Source: Stictocephala bisonia
Taxonomy: Eukaryota > Arthropoda > Insecta > Hemiptera > Membracidae
NCBI GenBank assembly: GCA_035578905.1
Contig: JAQJVL010000124.1
Coordinates: 1,924,616-1,988,615 of the forward strand
DNA length: 64,000 nt
Direction: 5' to 3'
Positions 23,651-34,769 of the stretch are shown here, piece after piece (the first letter of the stretch is position 1; the number at the start of each line of letters is the position of its first letter). The notes below the pieces were generated by a model. That model was not told the origin of the DNA, ran no database searches, and saw only the letters and a list, made by a program, of their open reading frames with translations. The position numbers and the translations under genes are program-made.

Positions 23651-24543
23651 TACGCATGTTGATTTCGATGTAAAGGGAGTCTTTAAGCGCCCCTTCTCGA
23701 ATGTGAAATTCAACGAGTCTCTCCATGGTCTTCACCAGAAACGAGGAAAGACTAATTGGCTTAAAGGATTTGGCGTTTGTGTAGTCGCCACGACCCCGCT
23801 TAGGAATGAAGACTACTTTGCTAACCCTCCAAGACTGAGGAATATACCCGAGGGCAAGGCTCGCCCTGAAGATTTCGCAAAGTAGAAAGTGGAGGTTCGG
23901 TGGGCCCTTCTGCAACAATGCAGGAAAGACGCCATCGCCTCCTGGGGATTTAAATGGGCTGAACTTGTCGATTGCCCATTTAACTTTGGAAACGGTGACT
24001 ATACGTCTAGCTTGCCTCCAGTCCTCTCGAGTTGCCCTAGGTATAGGGCTAGTCTCTCGAGGGCCAGAGACTTCCAGAGCATCGTCAACGATATTCCCTG
24101 GGAAGTGACACTCCAGAAGGAGCTTGAGCGTTTCACCAGGTAAAGTTGTCAATTCCCCTGAGCTGGTTCTAAGACTGCCCATGGGGTTGATAGGTTCGCT
24201 AGCCAAGATTTTCTGGATTCTGGCTGCCTCTTTGATGGAGTCAATGCCCCTACAAAAGGTTTGCCATGAAGCCTTCTTGGCATCATGAATGGATGAATGA
24301 ATGGATGAATTGTAGTCGTTAAGAGCTAAACGATACTCTTCTCGACAATTGGTCACCTTAGAGCGATTAAAAAGCATTCTAACGCGCCTTTTCTTAGCTT
24401 CCAGGGATTTTGTCCACCACCCGATTTTTGGTCTAGGCGGTGTGTTTGAAATTGGACAGTTGTCATGGTAACTTTCGAGGATCGCATCCTGTAAACAGGA
24501 TGCCGCCTGCTCTAGTTCCACGACAGACCTTATTCGTACTCCA
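23650..24543 (-). pseudogene. LINE ORF2 part 2: linker and N-terminal reverse transcriptase
   Basis: After the poly-G frame change this frame reads VRIRSVVELEQAASCL, then a basic linker (WWTKSLEAKKRRVRMLFNR) typical of the region between endonuclease and RT. RT fingers follow: SPFKSPGGDGVFPALLQ (motif 1), PQSWRVSKVVFIPKRGRG (motif 2) and SFKPISLSSFLVKTMERLV (motif 2a). The frame is lost by a 1-nt shift near 23665, after EGALKDS; the expected RT sequence resumes in the next frame. Codon use is more GC-rich than the flanks, as in other R1-like elements. Confidence 0.88.
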
Positions 24544-24555
24544 CCCCCCCCCCCC

Positions 24556-25326
24556 GGGACCCAATCCCGCGATGGCCGAAAGTTCCGCAGCATAGGACTC
24601 CCAGTCCGTCCGCCTAGGATTTCGGTGAGGAGAGAAAAAGGCTGACATTTTAGCTTTGATATCAAAGCGAATGTACAGATGATCTGAAAGAGAAGGTTCG
24701 TCAGAGACCCGCCAGTTGTCAATGAGGCCTAGAGTGACCGCATTGCAAAGGGTCAGGTCTATGACTTCGGCTCTGACTCTATTCTTAAATGTGGGTTCAT
24801 TGCCCCGATTTAGTATGAATAAGTCATTGGATACGATGAAGTTTAATAGGTACTCACCCCTCCTGTTGGAGTCGGTTGATCCCCATGCTTCATGATGAGC
24901 ATTGGCGTCGCAGCTGACCAGAAGGTGCCGCCCCCCAATGGATTGTTTATCAACCAGGGCTTCGAGTTCCCTGGAAGGGGGTGGGTCCTGAGCATCATAG
25001 GGAAGGTACACAGAGCTGACGGTGAACTCCCCATGCCCTTCCTCCGTGCTCAGTGTCATTCTCACTGTCGTGATGTCCCTGGAACAGAAATCAAACAGGG
25101 GAAATACTTCCATACCATTACGTACCAAGATACATGTCCTAGCATTATTGGTGGAACAAGAGGAAATCATCTTACCTTTTGCATCGGCCAGTCCTGCGAT
25201 TCTGCCCTTGTGTAACCAAGGTTCCTGAATCAGGGCCAGGTCGATGTTATGTGCAGTCATGGACTGACAGAGGGCTGCCGAGGCAGCCTTACTGTGGTGC
25301 AGATTGGCTTGAATCACCCTTGGCAT
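24556..25326 (-). pseudogene. LINE ORF2 part 1: apurinic-like endonuclease (EEP fold)
   Basis: The frame starts MPRVIQANLHHSKAA, the usual N-terminus of R1/LOA-type ORF2, where the conserved Asn of the first endonuclease motif lies. Further motifs follow: LIQEPWL (catalytic Glu), the SVYLPYD strand, SCDANAHHEAWGS (Asp/Asn pair), EVIDLTLCN and the terminal SDHLYI motif with its catalytic Asp-His. This enzyme nicks target DNA to prime reverse transcription. All key residues I can place are present. The true frame runs into a 12-G tract (coding strand) at 24544-24555; reading continues in a different frame beyond it, so ORF2 is shifted in this copy or the homopolymer length is mis-assembled. Confidence 0.9.
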
Positions 25327-25350
25327 TGTCCCTAGCCAGCCAAGTTGGAG

Positions 25351-25581
25351 TTAGAATCGGAGAGAGACATGTCCCCCCCCCCCCGACGTTGATTTAGCCC
25401 GAGCAATGGAAAACAAGGGCTGGCCAGTGTGGCTGCCCTCTGCTCCCATGCTCGGTTCATTGCCTAAGGACTCAATGCGGTCCTTAGGAGAAGATTTTGT
25501 TGTTTTGGTTTTATCTGGGTCCATAGGATTCCCACGATTAGCTAGGGAAATAAATGGTCTAGCCCCGACAGAGCCCCGCAT
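25351..25581 (-). pseudogene. Short 5' open frame of the R1/LOA-like LINE (ORF1 remnant?)
   Basis: A 76-codon frame upstream of ORF2, rich in Lys, Ser and Gly (MDPDKTKTTKSSPKDRIES...), ending in a Gly run encoded by a second 12-C tract (25373-25384 on the plus strand). It could be the start of ORF1, but no coiled coil, RRM or CCHC zinc knuckle of a usual R1/I ORF1 is visible, and only about 525 nt separate the 5' TSD from the ORF2 start. Either ORF1 is internally deleted or this subfamily lacks a normal ORF1. Confidence 0.4.
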
Positions 25582-25851
25582 GCCAGGGTAAGCCTATTTG
25601 AAACTGGATTTTGGCAGGTGTCCAGAGTCCGCATGGTATAGACTGGTCTACCACCAGCCATTCAGCCCTCGGCCCACGCTGTTCCGCCTTGGCTTGGTTG
25701 GAAAGGTTAGGTAGGATAAGGAATTAATGGGATAGGAGTGCTCTCAGCATCGGGCTCACACTGAGAGCTATGGGAAGGTGTCCTACCCTCCTCCTCCTCA
25801 TCGGTTATGGAAAGATGAGACGCCGGGCTTGGGACCGGTATCGAGCGGAGT

Positions 25852-25864
25852 TAGCTCGTTTGAT
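25852..25864. repeat. Target-site duplication, 5' side of the LINE
   Basis: TAGCTCGTTTGAT, 13/13 identical to 21557-21569. It sets the 5' end of the element at 25851. Confidence 0.88.
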
Positions 25865-26149
25865 TGTTAAATAAATAATTGATTACAAAATGTTTGCATT
25901 CAATCTGATCACACATAGGTAAATTGTACTAAAAAGATGTGCCCACTGTTAAAGCTCATAAGTGTAAGCTTATGAATGTGTTCTCTTTGGTTTTGGTAGC
26001 CTAGGTGTTCATGGTGTTAAAATCTTGTAAAATAGCAAAAAACTGTCTGTGTTATAATACCTTAAATAATACGTGATACTAATGCTTTGAGTCGTAAAGC
26101 CATTCATTTAGTGAAAGAGAAGTATACAGGTAGCATTCATCTAGGTACA

Positions 26150-29100
26150 TTAAACAGAATAACAACGTGTAGTATGAAGGGTAGCAACATGCAGTAGACA
26201 GGAGAGCAACACGCTTTGGAAAGTTGTAAAAATGCCATGAGTACGATAGGAACATGCAGTGGACACGAGAGTAACGAGCATTGCGGAGGTTGTATAAACA
26301 TGCTATGAGTAAGACAACAACGTACAGTGGACACAAGAGTAACGAGCATTGCGGAGGTTGTATAAACATGCTATAAGCAGGACAACAACGTACAGTAGAC
26401 ACGAGAGTAACGAGCATTGCGGAGGTTGTATAAACATGCTATGAGTAGGACAACAACGTACAGTAGACACGAGAGTAACGAGCATTGCGGAGGTTGTATA
26501 AACATGCTATGAGTAGGACAACAACGTACAGTAGACACGAAAGTAACGAGCATTGCGGAGGTTGTATAAACATGCTATGAGTAGGACAACAACGTACAGT
26601 AGACACGAGAGTAACGAGCATTGGGGAGGTTGTATAAACATGCTATGAGTAGGACAACAACGTACAGTAGACACGAGAGTAACGAGCATTGCGGAGGTTG
26701 TATAAACATGCTATGAGTAGGACAACAACGTACAGTAGACACGAGAGTAACGAGCATTGCGGAGGTTGTATAAACATGCTATAAGCAAGACAACAACGTA
26801 CAGTAGACACGAGAGTAACGAGCATTGCGGAGGTTGTATAAACATGCTATAAGCAGGACAACAACGTACAGTAGACACGAGAGTAACGAGCATTGCGGAG
26901 GTTGTATAAACATGCTATGAGTAGGACAACAACGTACAGTAGACACGAGAGTAACGAGCATTGCGGAGGTTGTATAAACATGCTATGAGTAGGACAACAA
27001 CGTACAGTAGACACGAGAGTAACGAGCATTGCGGAGGTTGTATAAACATGCTATGAGCAGGACAACAACGTACAGTAGACACGAGAGTAACGAGCATTGC
27101 GGAGGTTGTATAAACATGCTATGAGTAGGACAACAACGTACAGTGGACACGAGAGTAACGAGCATTGCGGAGGTTTGTATAAATGNNNNNNNNNNNNNNN
27201 NNNNNNNNNNNNNNNNNNNNNNNNNNNNNNNNNNNNNNNNNNNNNNNNNNNNNNNNNNNNNNNNNNNNNNNNNNNNNNNNNNNNNNNNNNNNNNNNNNNN
27301 NNNNNNNNNNNNNNNNNNNNNNNNNNNNNNNNNNNNNNNNNNNNNNNNNNNNNNNNNNNNNNNNNNNNNNNNNNNNNNNNNNNNNNNNNNNNNNNNNNNN
27401 NNNNNNNNNNNNNNNNNNNNNNNNNNNNNNNNNNNNNNNNNNNNNNNNNNNNNNNNNNNNNNNNNNNNNNNNNNNNNNNNNNNNNNNNNNNNNNNNNNNN
27501 NNNNNNNNNNNNNNNNNNNNNNNNNNNNNNNNNNNNNNNNNNNNNNNNNNNNNNNNNNNNNNNNNNNNNNNNNNNNNNNNNNNNNNNNNNNNNNNNNNNN
27601 NNNNNNNNNNNNNNNNNNNNNNNNNNNNNNNNNNNNNNNNNNNNNNNNNNNNNNNNNNNNNNNNNNNNNNNNNNNNNNNNNNNNNNNNNNNNNNNNNNNN
27701 NNNNNNNNTTGCGGAGGTTGTATAAACATGCTATGAGTAGGACAACAACGTACAGTAGACACGAGAGTAACGAGCATTGCGGAGGTTGTATAAACATGCT
27801 ATGAGTAGGACAACAACGTACAGTGAACACGAGAGTAACGAGCATTGGGAAGGTTGTATAAACATGCTATGAGTAGGACAACAACGTACAGTGGACACGA
27901 GAGTAACGAGCACTAGGGAGGTTGTATAAACATGCTATGAGCAGGACAACAACGTACAGTGGACACGAGAGTAACGAGCATTGGGGAGGTTGTATAAACA
28001 TGCTATGAGCAGGACAACAACGTACCGTGGACACGAGAGTAACGAGCATTGGGGAGGTTGTATAAACATGCTATGAGCAGGACAACAACGTACAGTGGAC
28101 ACAAGAGTAACGAGCATTGGGGAGGTTGTATAAACATGCTATGAGCAGGAGAACAACGTACCGTGGACACGAGAGTAACGAGCATTGGGGAGGTTGTATA
28201 AACATGCTATGAGCAGGAGAACAACGTACCGTGGACACGAGAGTAACGAGCATTGGGGAGGTTGTATAAACATGCTATGAGCAGGACAACAACGTACAGT
28301 AGACACGAGAGTAACGAGCATTGCGGAGGTTGTATAAACATGCTATGAGTAGGACAACAACGTACAGTAGACACGAGAGTAACGAGCATTGCGGAGGTTG
28401 TATAAACATGCTATGAGTAGGACAACAACGTACAGTAGACACGAGAGTAACGAGCATTGCGGAGGTTGTATAAACATGCTATGAGCAGGACAACAACGTA
28501 CAGTAGACACGAGAGTAACGAGCATTGCGGAGGTTGTATAAACATGCTATGAGTAGGACAACAACGTACAGTGGACACAAGAGTAACGAGCATTGCGGAG
28601 GTTGTATAAACATGCTATAAGCAGGACAACAACGTACAGTGGACACAAGAGTAAAGAGCATTGGGGAGGTTGTATAAACATGCTATGAGCAGGACAACAA
28701 CGTACAGTGGACACAAGAGTAACGAGCATTGGGGAGGTTGTATAAACATGCTATGAGCAGGACAACAACGTACAGTAGACACGAGAGTAACGAGCACTGG
28801 GGAGGTTGTATAAACATGCTATGAGCAGGACAAAAACGTACAGTAGACACGAGAGTAACGAGCATTGCGGAGGTTGTATTAACATGCTATGAGCAGGACA
28901 ACAACGTACCGTGGACACGAGAAAAACGAGCATTGGGGAGGTTGTATAAACATGCTATGAGCAGGACAACAACGTACAGTGGACACAAGAGTAACGAGCA
29001 TTGGGGAGGTTGTATAAACATGCTATGAGTAGGACAACAACGTACAGTGGACACAAGAGTAACGAGCATTGGGGAGGTTGTATAAACATGCTATGAGTAG

Positions 29101-32062
29101 GACAACAACGTACAGTAGACACAAGAGTAACGAGCATTGGGGAGGTTGTATAAACATACTATGAGCAGGACAACAACGTACAGTGGACACAAGAGTAACG
29201 AGTATTGGGGAGGTTGTATAAACAAGCTATAAGCAGGACAACAACGTACAGTGGACACAAGAGTAACGAGCATTGGGGAGGTTGTATAAACATGCTATGA
29301 GCAGGACAACAACGTACAGTGGACACAAGAGTAACGAGCATTGCGGAGGTTGTATAAACATGCTATAAGCAGGACAACAACGTACAGTGGACACAAGAGT
29401 AACGAGCATTGGGGAGGTTGTGTAAACATGCTATGAGTAGGACAACAACGTACAGTGGACACAAGAGTAACGAGCATTGGGGAGGTTGTATAAACATACT
29501 ATGAGTAGGACAACAACGTACAGTGGACACAAGAGTAACGAGCATTGGGGAGGTTGTATAAACATGCTATGAGTAGGACAACAACGTACAGTGGACACAA
29601 GAGTAACGAGCATTGGGGAGGTTGTATAAACATGCTATGAGTAGGACAACAACGTACAGTGGACACAAGAGTAACGAGCATTGGGGAGGTTGTATAAACA
29701 TGCTATGAGCAGGACAACAACGTACAGTAGACACAAGAGTAACGAGCATTGGGGAGGTTGTATAAACATGCTATAAGCAGGACAACAACGTACAGTGGAC
29801 ACAAGAGTAACGAGCATTGGGGAGGTTGTATAAACATGCTATGAGCAGGACAACAACGTACAGTGGACACAAGAGTAACGAGCATTGGGGAGGTTGTATA
29901 AACATGCTATGAGTAGGACAACAACGTACAGTAGACACGAGAGTAACGAGCACTGGGGAGGTTGTATAAACATGCTATGAGCAGGACAACAACGTACCGT
30001 GGACACGAGAACAACGAGCATTGGGGAGGTTGTATAAACATGCTATGAACAGGACAACAACGTACAGTGGATACAAGAGTAACGAGCATTGGGGAGGTTG
30101 TATAAACATGCTATGAGCAGGACAACAACGTACCGTGGACACGAGAACAACGAGCATTGGGGAGGTTGTATAAACATGCTATGAGCAGGACAACAACGTA
30201 CAGTGAACACGAGAGTAACGAGCTTTGGGGAGGTTGTACAAACATGCTGTGAGCAACAAAAACGTGCCATGAACACGAGAGTAACGAGCATTGGGCAGGT
30301 TGTATAAACATGCTATGAGCAGGACAACAACGTACCGTGGACACGAGAGCAACGACCATTGGGGAGGTTGTATAAACATGCTTTGAGCAGGATAACAACG
30401 CACAATGGACACAAGCATTGGGGAGGTTGTATAAACATGCTATGAGCAAGACAAAAACGTACCGTGAACACGAGAGCAACGAGCATTGGGGAGGTTGTAC
30501 AAACATGCTATGAGCAGGACAACAACGTACAGTGGACACGAGAGTAACGAGCATTGGGGAGGTTGTATAAACATGCTATGAGCAGGACAAAAACGTACAG
30601 TGAACACGAGAGTAACGAGCATTGGGGAGGTTGTATAAACATGCTATGAGCAGGACAACAACGTACAGTGAACACGAGAGTAACGAGCATTGGAGAGGTT
30701 GTATAAACATGCTGTAAGCAGGACAACAACGTACAGTGGACACAAGAGTAACGAGCATTGGGGTGGTTGTATAAACATGCTATGAGTAGGACAACAACGT
30801 ACAGTAGACACGAGAGTAACGAGCATTGGGAAGGTTGTATAAACATGCTATAAGCAGGACAACAACGTACAGTGGACACGAGAACAACGAGCATTGGGGA
30901 GGTTGTATAAACATGCTATGAGCAGGACAAAAACGTACAGTGGACACAAGAGTAACGAGCATTGGGGAGGTTGTATAAACATGCTATGAGTAGGACAACA
31001 ACGTACAGTAGACACAAGAGTAACGAGCATTGGGGAGGTTGTATAAACATGCTATGAGTAGGACAACAACGTACAGTAGACACGAGAGTAACGAGCACTG
31101 GGGAGGTTGTATAAACATGCAATGAGCGGGACAACAACGTACAGTGGACACAAGAGTAACGAGCATTGGGGTGGTTGTATAAACATGCTATGAGTAGGAC
31201 AACAACGTACAGTAGACACGAGAGTAACGAGCATTGGGAAGGTTGTATAAACATACTATGAGTAGGACAACAACGTACAGTAGACACGAGAGTAACGAGC
31301 ACTGGGGAGGTTGTATAAACATGCTATGAGCAGGACAAAAACGTACAGTGAACACGAGAGTAACGAGCATTGGGGAGGTTGTATAAACATGCTATGAGCA
31401 GGACAACAACGTACAGTGGACACAAGAGTAACGAGCACTGGGGAGGTTGTATAAACATGCTATGAGCAGGACATTAACGTACAGTGGACACAAGAGTAAC
31501 GAGCATTGGGGAGGTTGTATAAACATGCTATGAGCAGGACAACAACGTACAGTGGACACAAGAGTAACGAGCATTGGGGAGGTTGTATAAACATGCTATG
31601 AGCAGGACAAAAACGTACAGTGGACACAAGAGTAACGAGCATTGGGGAGGTTGTATAAACATGCTATGAGTAGGACAACAACGTACAGTGAACACGAGAG
31701 TAACGAGCATTGGGGAGGTTGTATAAACATGCTATAAGCAGGACAACAACGTACAGTGGACACAAGAGTAACGAGCATTGGGGAGGTTGTATAAACATGC
31801 TATGAGTAGGACAACAACGTACAGTGAACACGAGAGTAACGAGCATTGGGGAGGTTGTATAAACATGCTATGAGTAGGACAACAACGTACAGTAGACACG
31901 AGAGTAACGAGCATTGGGAAGGTTGTATAAACATGCTATAAGCAGGACAACAACGTACAGTGGACACAAGAGTAACGAGCATTGGGGTGGTTGTATAAAC
32001 ATGCTATGAGTAGGACAACAACGTACAGTAGACACGAGAGTAACGAGCATTGGGAAGGTTGT
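26150..32062. repeat. 68-bp satellite array, about 86 units including an N gap
   Basis: A repeat unit of exactly 68 bp containing GTACAGTRGACACRAGAGTA, ACGAGCATTGSGGAGGTTGT and ATAAACATGCTATGAG. Degenerate units mark the left edge (26150-26280). Units to about 28560 mostly carry GCGGAGG and TAGACACGAG; later units mostly GGGGAGG and TGGACACAAG. Since 68 is not a multiple of 3 and each phase is open for about 60 codons on the minus strand, a ladder of spurious 60-codon frames appears. Confidence 0.97.
27186..27708. other. Assembly gap (523 Ns) inside the 68-bp satellite
   Basis: Both sides are the same satellite unit, so the gap is unresolved array; its true length is unknown. Confidence 0.99.
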
Positions 32063-33470
32063 ATAAATATACCATGATTAGGATTACAGCGTACTTTTTT
32101 AGGACGTTTTATAAACATGCCAAGAATATGAGTTCGACGTGCTATTTGGGGATATTTTATAAACATGCCACGAATATGAGTACGACGTGCTTTTTGGGGA
32201 CGTTTTATAAACATACCACGAATATGAGTACAACGTGCTTTTTGGTGACGTTTTATAAACATGCCACAAATATGAGTACGACATGCTTTTTGGTGACGTT
32301 TTATAAACATGCCATTAATATGAGTGCGACATGCTTTTTGGAGACGTTTTATAAACATACCAGGAATATGAGTACAACGTGATTTTTGGTGACGTTTTAT
32401 AAACATGCCACGAATATGAGTACGACGTGCTTTTTGGTGACGTTTTATAAACATGCCACAAATATGAGTATGACATGCTTTTTGGTGACGTTTTATAAAC
32501 ATGCCACGAATATGAGTACGACGTGCTTTTTGGTGACGTTTTATAAACGTTCCATGAATATGAGTGCAACCTGCTTTTTGGGGACATCTTATAAACATGC
32601 CACTAATTTGAGTACGACGTGCTTTTTGGCGACGTTTTATAAACATGCCACAAATATGAGTACGACACGCTTTTTGGTGACGTTTTAAAAACATGCCATT
32701 ATTATGAGTACGACATGCTTTTTGAGACGTTTTATAAACATGCCACGATTATGAGTACGACATGCTTTTTGGAGACGTTTTATAAACATGCCACGAATAT
32801 GAGTACGACGTGCTTTTTGGGGAAGTTTTATAAACATGCCACGAATATGAGTACAACGTGCTTTTTGGTGACGTTTTATAAACATGCCACGAATATGAGT
32901 ACGACGTGCTTTTTGGTGACGTTTTATAAACATGCCACGAATATGAGTACGACGTGCTTTTTGGTGACGTTTTATAAACATGCCACGAATATGAGTACAA
33001 CGTGCTTTTTGGTGACGTTTTATAAACATGCCACGAATATGAGTACAACGTGCTTTTTGGTGACGTTTTATAAACATGCCACGAATATGAGTACGACGTG
33101 CTTTTTGGTGAAGTTTTATAAACATGCCACGAATATGAGTACAACGTGCTTTTTGGTGACGTTTTATAAACATGCCACGAATATGAGTACAACGTGCTTT
33201 TTGGTGACGTTTTATAAACATGCCACGAATATGAGTACGACGTGCTTTTTGGTGACGTTTTATAAACGTACCATGAATATGAGTGCAACGTGCTTTTTGG
33301 TGACGTTTTATAAACGTACCATGAATATGAGTGCAACGTGCTTTTTGGGGACGTCTTATAAACATGCCACTAATAGAAGTACGACGTGCTTTTTGGGGAT
33401 GTTTTATAAACATGCCACTAATAGAAGTACGACGTGCTTTTGGGGGACGTTTTATAAACATATTATTATC
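32063..33470. repeat. 48-bp minisatellite array, about 29 units
   Basis: Units contain ACGTTTTATAAACATGCCAC, GAATATGAGTACGACGTG and CTTTTTGGTG. The period is a multiple of 3, so long fortuitous frames occur on both strands (FYKHATNMSTTCFLVT on plus, MFIKRHQKARRTHIRG on minus; up to 293 codons). It directly abuts the 68-bp satellite, and both share ATAAACATGC and an ACRACGT block. Confidence 0.95.
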
Positions 33471-33590
33471 AGGACAGCAACGTTCAGTGCATAGGAGAGC
33501 AACGTGATTCCAGGAGTATTGTATTAACATACCATGAGGAGGATAACAACAAACAGAGGAGATCAACGTGCAGTCAGCTTGACAGAAATC
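33471..33590. repeat. Degenerate 68-bp-like units at the right edge
   Basis: CAGGACAGCAACGTTCAGTG, GAGAGCAACGTG, TAACATACCATGAGGAGGAT and AACAAACAGAGG resemble the 68-bp unit more than the 48-bp unit. The 48-bp array is therefore bracketed by 68-bp-type sequence. Confidence 0.6.
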
Positions 33591-34094
33591 TGTGAGTAGA
33601 GTAGGAATATGAATATGATTCGTTGCAATTTTAGTGGTTGAAGAACCAGGGGTGAAGTGGTACGTGTTTAGATTATTATATTAACAGTGATAGGTGAATG
33701 AAGAAACAGTGCAAAAGGATCTGGAGGTAAAGGACCCATAGTGATATACGTGGTATACTGATAACAGATTAGGAGAAAAAAACCTGTCCTTCTTAAAAAA
33801 AAAAAAAAAAAAAAAAAAATTGAAACAAATTTATAACATCAAACTGTCTGGATAATACAAAAACAAACACCAATAAAAGCGTGATCTTTAGATTAGCTTG
33901 TTTTTAATAGTTGCTAGAATACTGAAAGGAAGTTTAGATGTAAAATAACTTTAAAGATCCAAGGCGAACAAATATAAATTAAGTAAACCTGTAAATATGA
34001 TACTGGTGCAAATAAAAATACACGTTTAATAAAAACTCAAATCAGCTGGGCAATAATATCGTCCACCTGATTGTTATGTAAATTTGCCGGTTTA
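33591..34094. other. Non-repetitive AT-rich DNA with a poly(A) run
   Basis: A run of about 25 A at 33795-33819 could be a retroposed poly(A) tail, but no source transcript was recognised upstream. Confidence 0.5.
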
Positions 34095-34270
34095 TCACAT
34101 CAGACGAGCAACAAGTAAGGTGCGGGGGTTGGGGGGCTCGGCGAGTTACATTGTAGGTGGATCAATGAAACCGAGCGTTCACGGAGGCGGCCGAGCTTTG
34201 CCGAACACCTGTTGATCCAGCAACAAGTTGGTCTTCCCTAACGGACTCCATGTTTGGTGCCTCGGGATAG
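34095..34270 (-). other. GC-rich, CpG-containing islet; possible first exon or promoter
   Basis: In AT-rich surroundings this stretch has GGTGCGGGGGTTGGGGGG, CGGAGGCGGCCGAGC and several CpGs. On the minus strand an ATG at 34249-34251 opens a 29-codon frame (MESVREDQLVAGSTGVRQSS...) ending at 34162. This could be a 5' UTR or first exon, or a transposon remnant. No splice partner identified. Confidence 0.3.
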
Positions 34271-34446
34271 CGTCACTTTTATAGCTGAAGAAAGAGGTTG
34301 AATAGTTTTATAAATGCTTTCAACTGTAATTCAATACAATATGCTGTATTAATATTTTAAACTGAAATATACTCACCGTGACAGCTCTCTACATTCTTGA
34401 GGTCATCCTACACGCTCATAGTCTCAACTTAACTTGAAACAACAAC

Positions 34447-34765
34447 CATGGAAGGGAAACCAGGCATGGACATAACTTGAATTTACCAGCTCACAGAACT
34501 GCACTATTTTCCAAAAATAAAAAAACCATCTTATGCTGGAGCTAAGCTGTTCAACGCTCTCCCAAACCAACTCAAGCAACTAGAGGAAAGCAAGTTGAAA
34601 AGAGGACTGCGCTGCTGGCTTATGGAGGAGTCAATTTACACCATTGGCGAGTTTCTGGAGAGGGCAATTGAACACTAAACCATCATTTTTTGGTTTTTTA
34701 TTTTATGTTGTATGACGCCTGTTCTAAACTTGATGTTTGTGAATAAATTGTTCTGTATTCTGTAT
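34447..34765 (+). pseudogene. CR1-type LINE C-terminus and 3' UTR fragment
   Basis: On the plus strand the frames read RHGHNLNLPAHRTALFSK and then, after a 1-nt shift near 34535, SYAGAKLFNALPNQLK, LKRGLRCWLMEESIYTIGEFLE and a TAA at 34676-34678. This matches the RT C-terminal signature (aGaKLyN.LP..., ..L....fYsi.EfL) of CR1/Jockey elements. The 3' UTR follows, with AATAAA near 34742 and TTCTGTA repeats. Heavily 5'-truncated. Confidence 0.75.
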
Positions 34766-34769
34766 TTAT

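Larger units (their letters stand above)
21570..25851 (-). mobile_element. R1/LOA/I-type non-LTR retrotransposon, TSD-bounded, inactive
   Basis: A 4.28-kb LINE on the minus strand, flanked by identical 13-bp direct repeats (21557-21569 and 25852-25864). In transcription order it carries a short upstream frame, an APE-type endonuclease, reverse transcriptase, a C-terminal RNase H and a CCHC-like motif, and a tail of AAAACT repeats (21570-21592 on the plus strand reads AGTTTT units). Endonuclease plus RNase H in one ORF is typical of the R1/LOA/I group. Four lesions break ORF2: a frame change at a 12-C run (24544-24555), a 1-nt frameshift near 23665, a TGA where Trp is expected (23029-23031) and a frameshift near 22680. 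The perfect TSD and few lesions suggest a fairly recent insertion. Plus-strand frames inside this interval are shadows. Confidence 0.93.

Noticed and set aside
24892..25215. Plus-strand frames of 60-200 codons over 21.7-25.6 kb
   Set aside because: Antisense shadows of the minus-strand LINE, whose motifs fit family expectation precisely.
26150..32062. Regular 68-bp repeats resembling a CRISPR array
   Set aside because: The whole unit is repeated without unique spacers, no cas genes are present, and the DNA is eukaryotic satellite.
32685..33566. 293-codon minus-strand frame with basic repeats as a gene
   Set aside because: It is produced by a stop-free 48-bp unit; other frames are equally open and there is no non-repeat coding context.
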